Assembly: GCA_964473045.1 (NCBI GenBank)
Contig: CAYYMX010000075.1
Coordinates: 1-6,679 of the forward strand
DNA from: CAYYMX01 sp964473045
Lineage (GTDB): Bacteria > Pseudomonadota > Alphaproteobacteria > Methylaequorales > Methylaequoraceae
DNA length: 6,679 nt
Direction: 5' to 3'
Shown here: positions 5,780-6,679 of the stretch, in pieces
How the letters are laid out: every line of letters begins with the position of its first letter
Numbering within the stretch: the first letter of the stretch is position 1
Translations under genes and position numbers: made by a program
The notes under the pieces: model-generated
Database searches by the model: none
What the model was told of the DNA's origin: nothing
The model's input: the letters and a program-made list of their open reading frames with translations, nothing else

Positions 5780-6171
5780 TGTCTATTAAAATTAGAAAAG
5801 GGGATACGGTAGTAGTGCTTTCTGGAAAAGATAAAGGGAAAGTTGGTAAGGTACTTAAGGTTATATCTTTTAGAAAACCTAAAAGTAAAGCAAGTAGATG
5901 GGCTGACAAGAACATTAGAAATTCAAAAACATTCCTACAAAAGCATCTGCAAACTAAAGCTATAGTTGAAGGAGTTAATATAGTAAAGAAACATACTAAG
6001 CAATCTGCAACCTCAAAAGGGGGAATAGAAAGTATTGAAAAACCTATTTATCTTTCTAAATTGTCAATACAAGATCCAAAATCTTCAAAGCCTAGTAAAA
6101 TAGGATTTAAATTATTAGATGATGGAACAAAAGTTAGATTTTTAAAAAAATCTGGTGAAACATTAACATAG
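5779..6171 (+). CDS. rplX: 50S ribosomal protein L24 with an internal extra block
   Basis: L24 starts 50S assembly by binding the 5' domain of 23S rRNA and sits near the tunnel exit. The KOW domain is clear: KIRKGDTVVVLSGKDKGKVG (4-23), then after an extra block IVEGVNIVKKHTKQS (62-76), GGIESIEKPIYLSKL (81-95) and KVRFLKKSGETLT at the end. The 130 residues exceed E. coli L24 (104) by 26, and the whole difference falls at about residues 32-60, in the short beta-turn that reads VLSSGK in E. coli and is about as short in the alphaproteobacterial sequences I recall. The block is basic (many Lys/Arg, one Asp) with a Trp at 41, and the frame is open throughout. The start has GGAGG 7 nt upstream and overlaps rplN by one base; rplE follows after 8 nt. 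The identity is certain; the block's role is unknown. Confidence 0.96.
   Translation: MSIKIRKGDTVVVLSGKDKGKVGKVLKVISFRKPKSKASRWADKNIRNSKTFLQKHLQTKAIVEGVNIVKKHTKQSATSKGGIESIEKPIYLSKLSIQDPKSSKPSKIGFKLLDDGTKVRFLKKSGETLT
5886..5960 (+). other. Candidate in-frame insertion in rplX bounded by a 6-nt direct repeat
   Basis: TAAAGC occurs at 5886-5891 and again at 5955-5960, exactly 69 nt (23 codons) apart and in the same reading phase (Lys37-Ala38 and Lys60-Ala61). Just inside lie GTAGATG (5894-5900) and CATCTGC (5944-5950), reverse complements at 6 of 7 positions, with the mismatch a G-U pair in RNA. Removing one 69-nt unit would leave a 107-residue L24 with an ordinary turn. The arrangement resembles a small palindromic element with a target duplication, but repeats this short can arise by chance in AT-rich, Lys-rich DNA. 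Confidence 0.35.
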
Positions 6172-6179
6172 GTGTTGGA

Positions 6180-6679
6180 ATGGCTAGACTAAAAGATCTA
6201 TATAAAACCAAGCTAAAAGATGAACTTAAAAATAAGTTTGGTTTAAAAAACACAAATGAAGTTCCAAAGCTCGAAAAAATAGTTGTCAATATGGGTATTG
6301 GTGAAGCAGTTGTGGATTCCAAAAAAATTAATGCTGCTACGGAAGACCTAATGCAAATTACTGGTCAGAAGCCAATGATTACTCAATCCAAAAAGTCTAT
6401 TGCAGGTTTTAAACTTCGAAAGGGCTTAAACATTGGTTGTAAAGTAACATTAAGAAAAAATAGAATGTATGAATTTCTTGATAGACTTGTATATATAGCA
6501 CTTCCAAGGGTTAGAGATTTTAAAGGACTTTCTAGAAAGTCTTTTGATGGTAATGGAAATTATTCAATGGGATTAAAAGAGCAAATAATTTTTCCAGAAA
6601 TTAATTATGATAAAATTGATAAGGTTAGAGGTATGGATATCTCTATTATTACATCTACTAATCGAGATGATCATGCTCT
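6180..6679 (+). CDS. rplE: 50S ribosomal protein L5 (partial, 3' end outside the window)
   Basis: L5 binds 5S rRNA with L18 and forms part of the central protuberance, touching P-site tRNA. The reading frame is open from the ATG at 6180 to the window edge, 166 full codons plus two bases; E. coli L5 has 179 residues, so roughly a dozen are missing. Visible family stretches are VPKLEKIVVNMGIGEA (28-43), the signature TGQKPMITQSKKSIAGFKLR (61-80), LPRVRDFKGLSRKSFDGNGN (108-127) and GLKEQIIFPEINYDKID (131-147). The start follows rplX by 8 nt with AGGTG at 6170-6174, 5 nt upstream. In E. coli S8 represses the spc operon by binding mRNA near this start; I could not make out a matching fold here. 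Next expected genes are rpsN and rpsH. Confidence 0.97.
   Translation, partial: MARLKDLYKTKLKDELKNKFGLKNTNEVPKLEKIVVNMGIGEAVVDSKKINAATEDLMQITGQKPMITQSKKSIAGFKLRKGLNIGCKVTLRKNRMYEFLDRLVYIALPRVRDFKGLSRKSFDGNGNYSMGLKEQIIFPEINYDKIDKVRGMDISIITSTNRDDHA

Noticed and set aside
5870..5892. Short inverted match AGGTT / AACCT near the start of the L24 block
   Set aside because: Only five pairs, not centred on the extra block, and easily expected by chance in such AT-rich sequence.
6150..6200. S8-type translational operator at the rplX-rplE junction, as in E. coli
   Set aside because: I looked for the characteristic bulged stem around the rplE start and could not form a convincing one by eye; the gap is only 8 nt.
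1..6679. A hidden novel system, CRISPR array, RNA gene or mobile element
   Set aside because: Virtually all bases are accounted for by conserved ribosomal genes in canonical order; no regularly spaced repeats, tRNA-like folds or transposase coding were seen.

Overview
The window is one continuous, entirely plus-strand stretch of translation genes: the end of tuf (EF-Tu), then rpsJ-rplC-rplD-rplW-rplB-rpsS-rplV-rpsC-rplP-rpmC-rpsQ (the classical S10 set), running straight into rplN-rplX-rplE (the start of the spc set). rplE is cut by the right edge and tuf by the left edge. Almost every base is coding.

Organism: protein details point to an alphaproteobacterium. The S10 N-terminus, the L23 segment GFRSNIKKAFV, the L3 motif GSTGQCQDPGKVF and the opening of L2 all resemble alphaproteobacterial versions. 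The DNA is strongly AT-rich (roughly one third G+C by eye, with many AAA/AAT/TTA codons and long A or T runs). This suits a low-GC lineage such as Rickettsiales, Holosporales, Pelagibacterales or a similar streamlined or host-associated group. I cannot place it to family from sequence memory alone.

Layout: spacers are 1 to 25 nt. Four neighbouring pairs overlap: rplD/rplW by 4 nt (ATGA), rplV/rpsC by 17 nt, rpmC/rpsQ by 8 nt and rplN/rplX by 1 nt (TAATG). The S10 and spc blocks are separated by only 7 nt, and tuf and rpsJ by 25 nt. I see no promoter, terminator, RNA gene, CRISPR array or insertion sequence. The whole window therefore looks like an internal piece of one long str-S10-spc transcript whose promoter lies upstream and whose end lies downstream.

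The genes work together: EF-Tu delivers aminoacyl-tRNA. S10, S19, S3 and S17 are 30S proteins. L3, L4, L23, L2, L22, L16, L29, L14, L24 and L5 are 50S proteins, among them early assembly binders (L3, L4, L24), tunnel proteins (L4, L22, and L23, L24 and L29 at the exit) and peptidyl-transferase-centre neighbours (L2, L3, L16).

This is a conserved housekeeping region, and I found no convincing undescribed system. Two departures from the standard proteins deserve a look. L24 carries an internal extra block of about 23 to 26 residues, whose DNA is bounded by a 6-nt direct repeat with a short imperfect inverted repeat just inside. L3 carries a tail of about 75 residues rich in Pro, Gln, Glu and Lys, with a degenerate 15-residue repeat and locally raised G+C.
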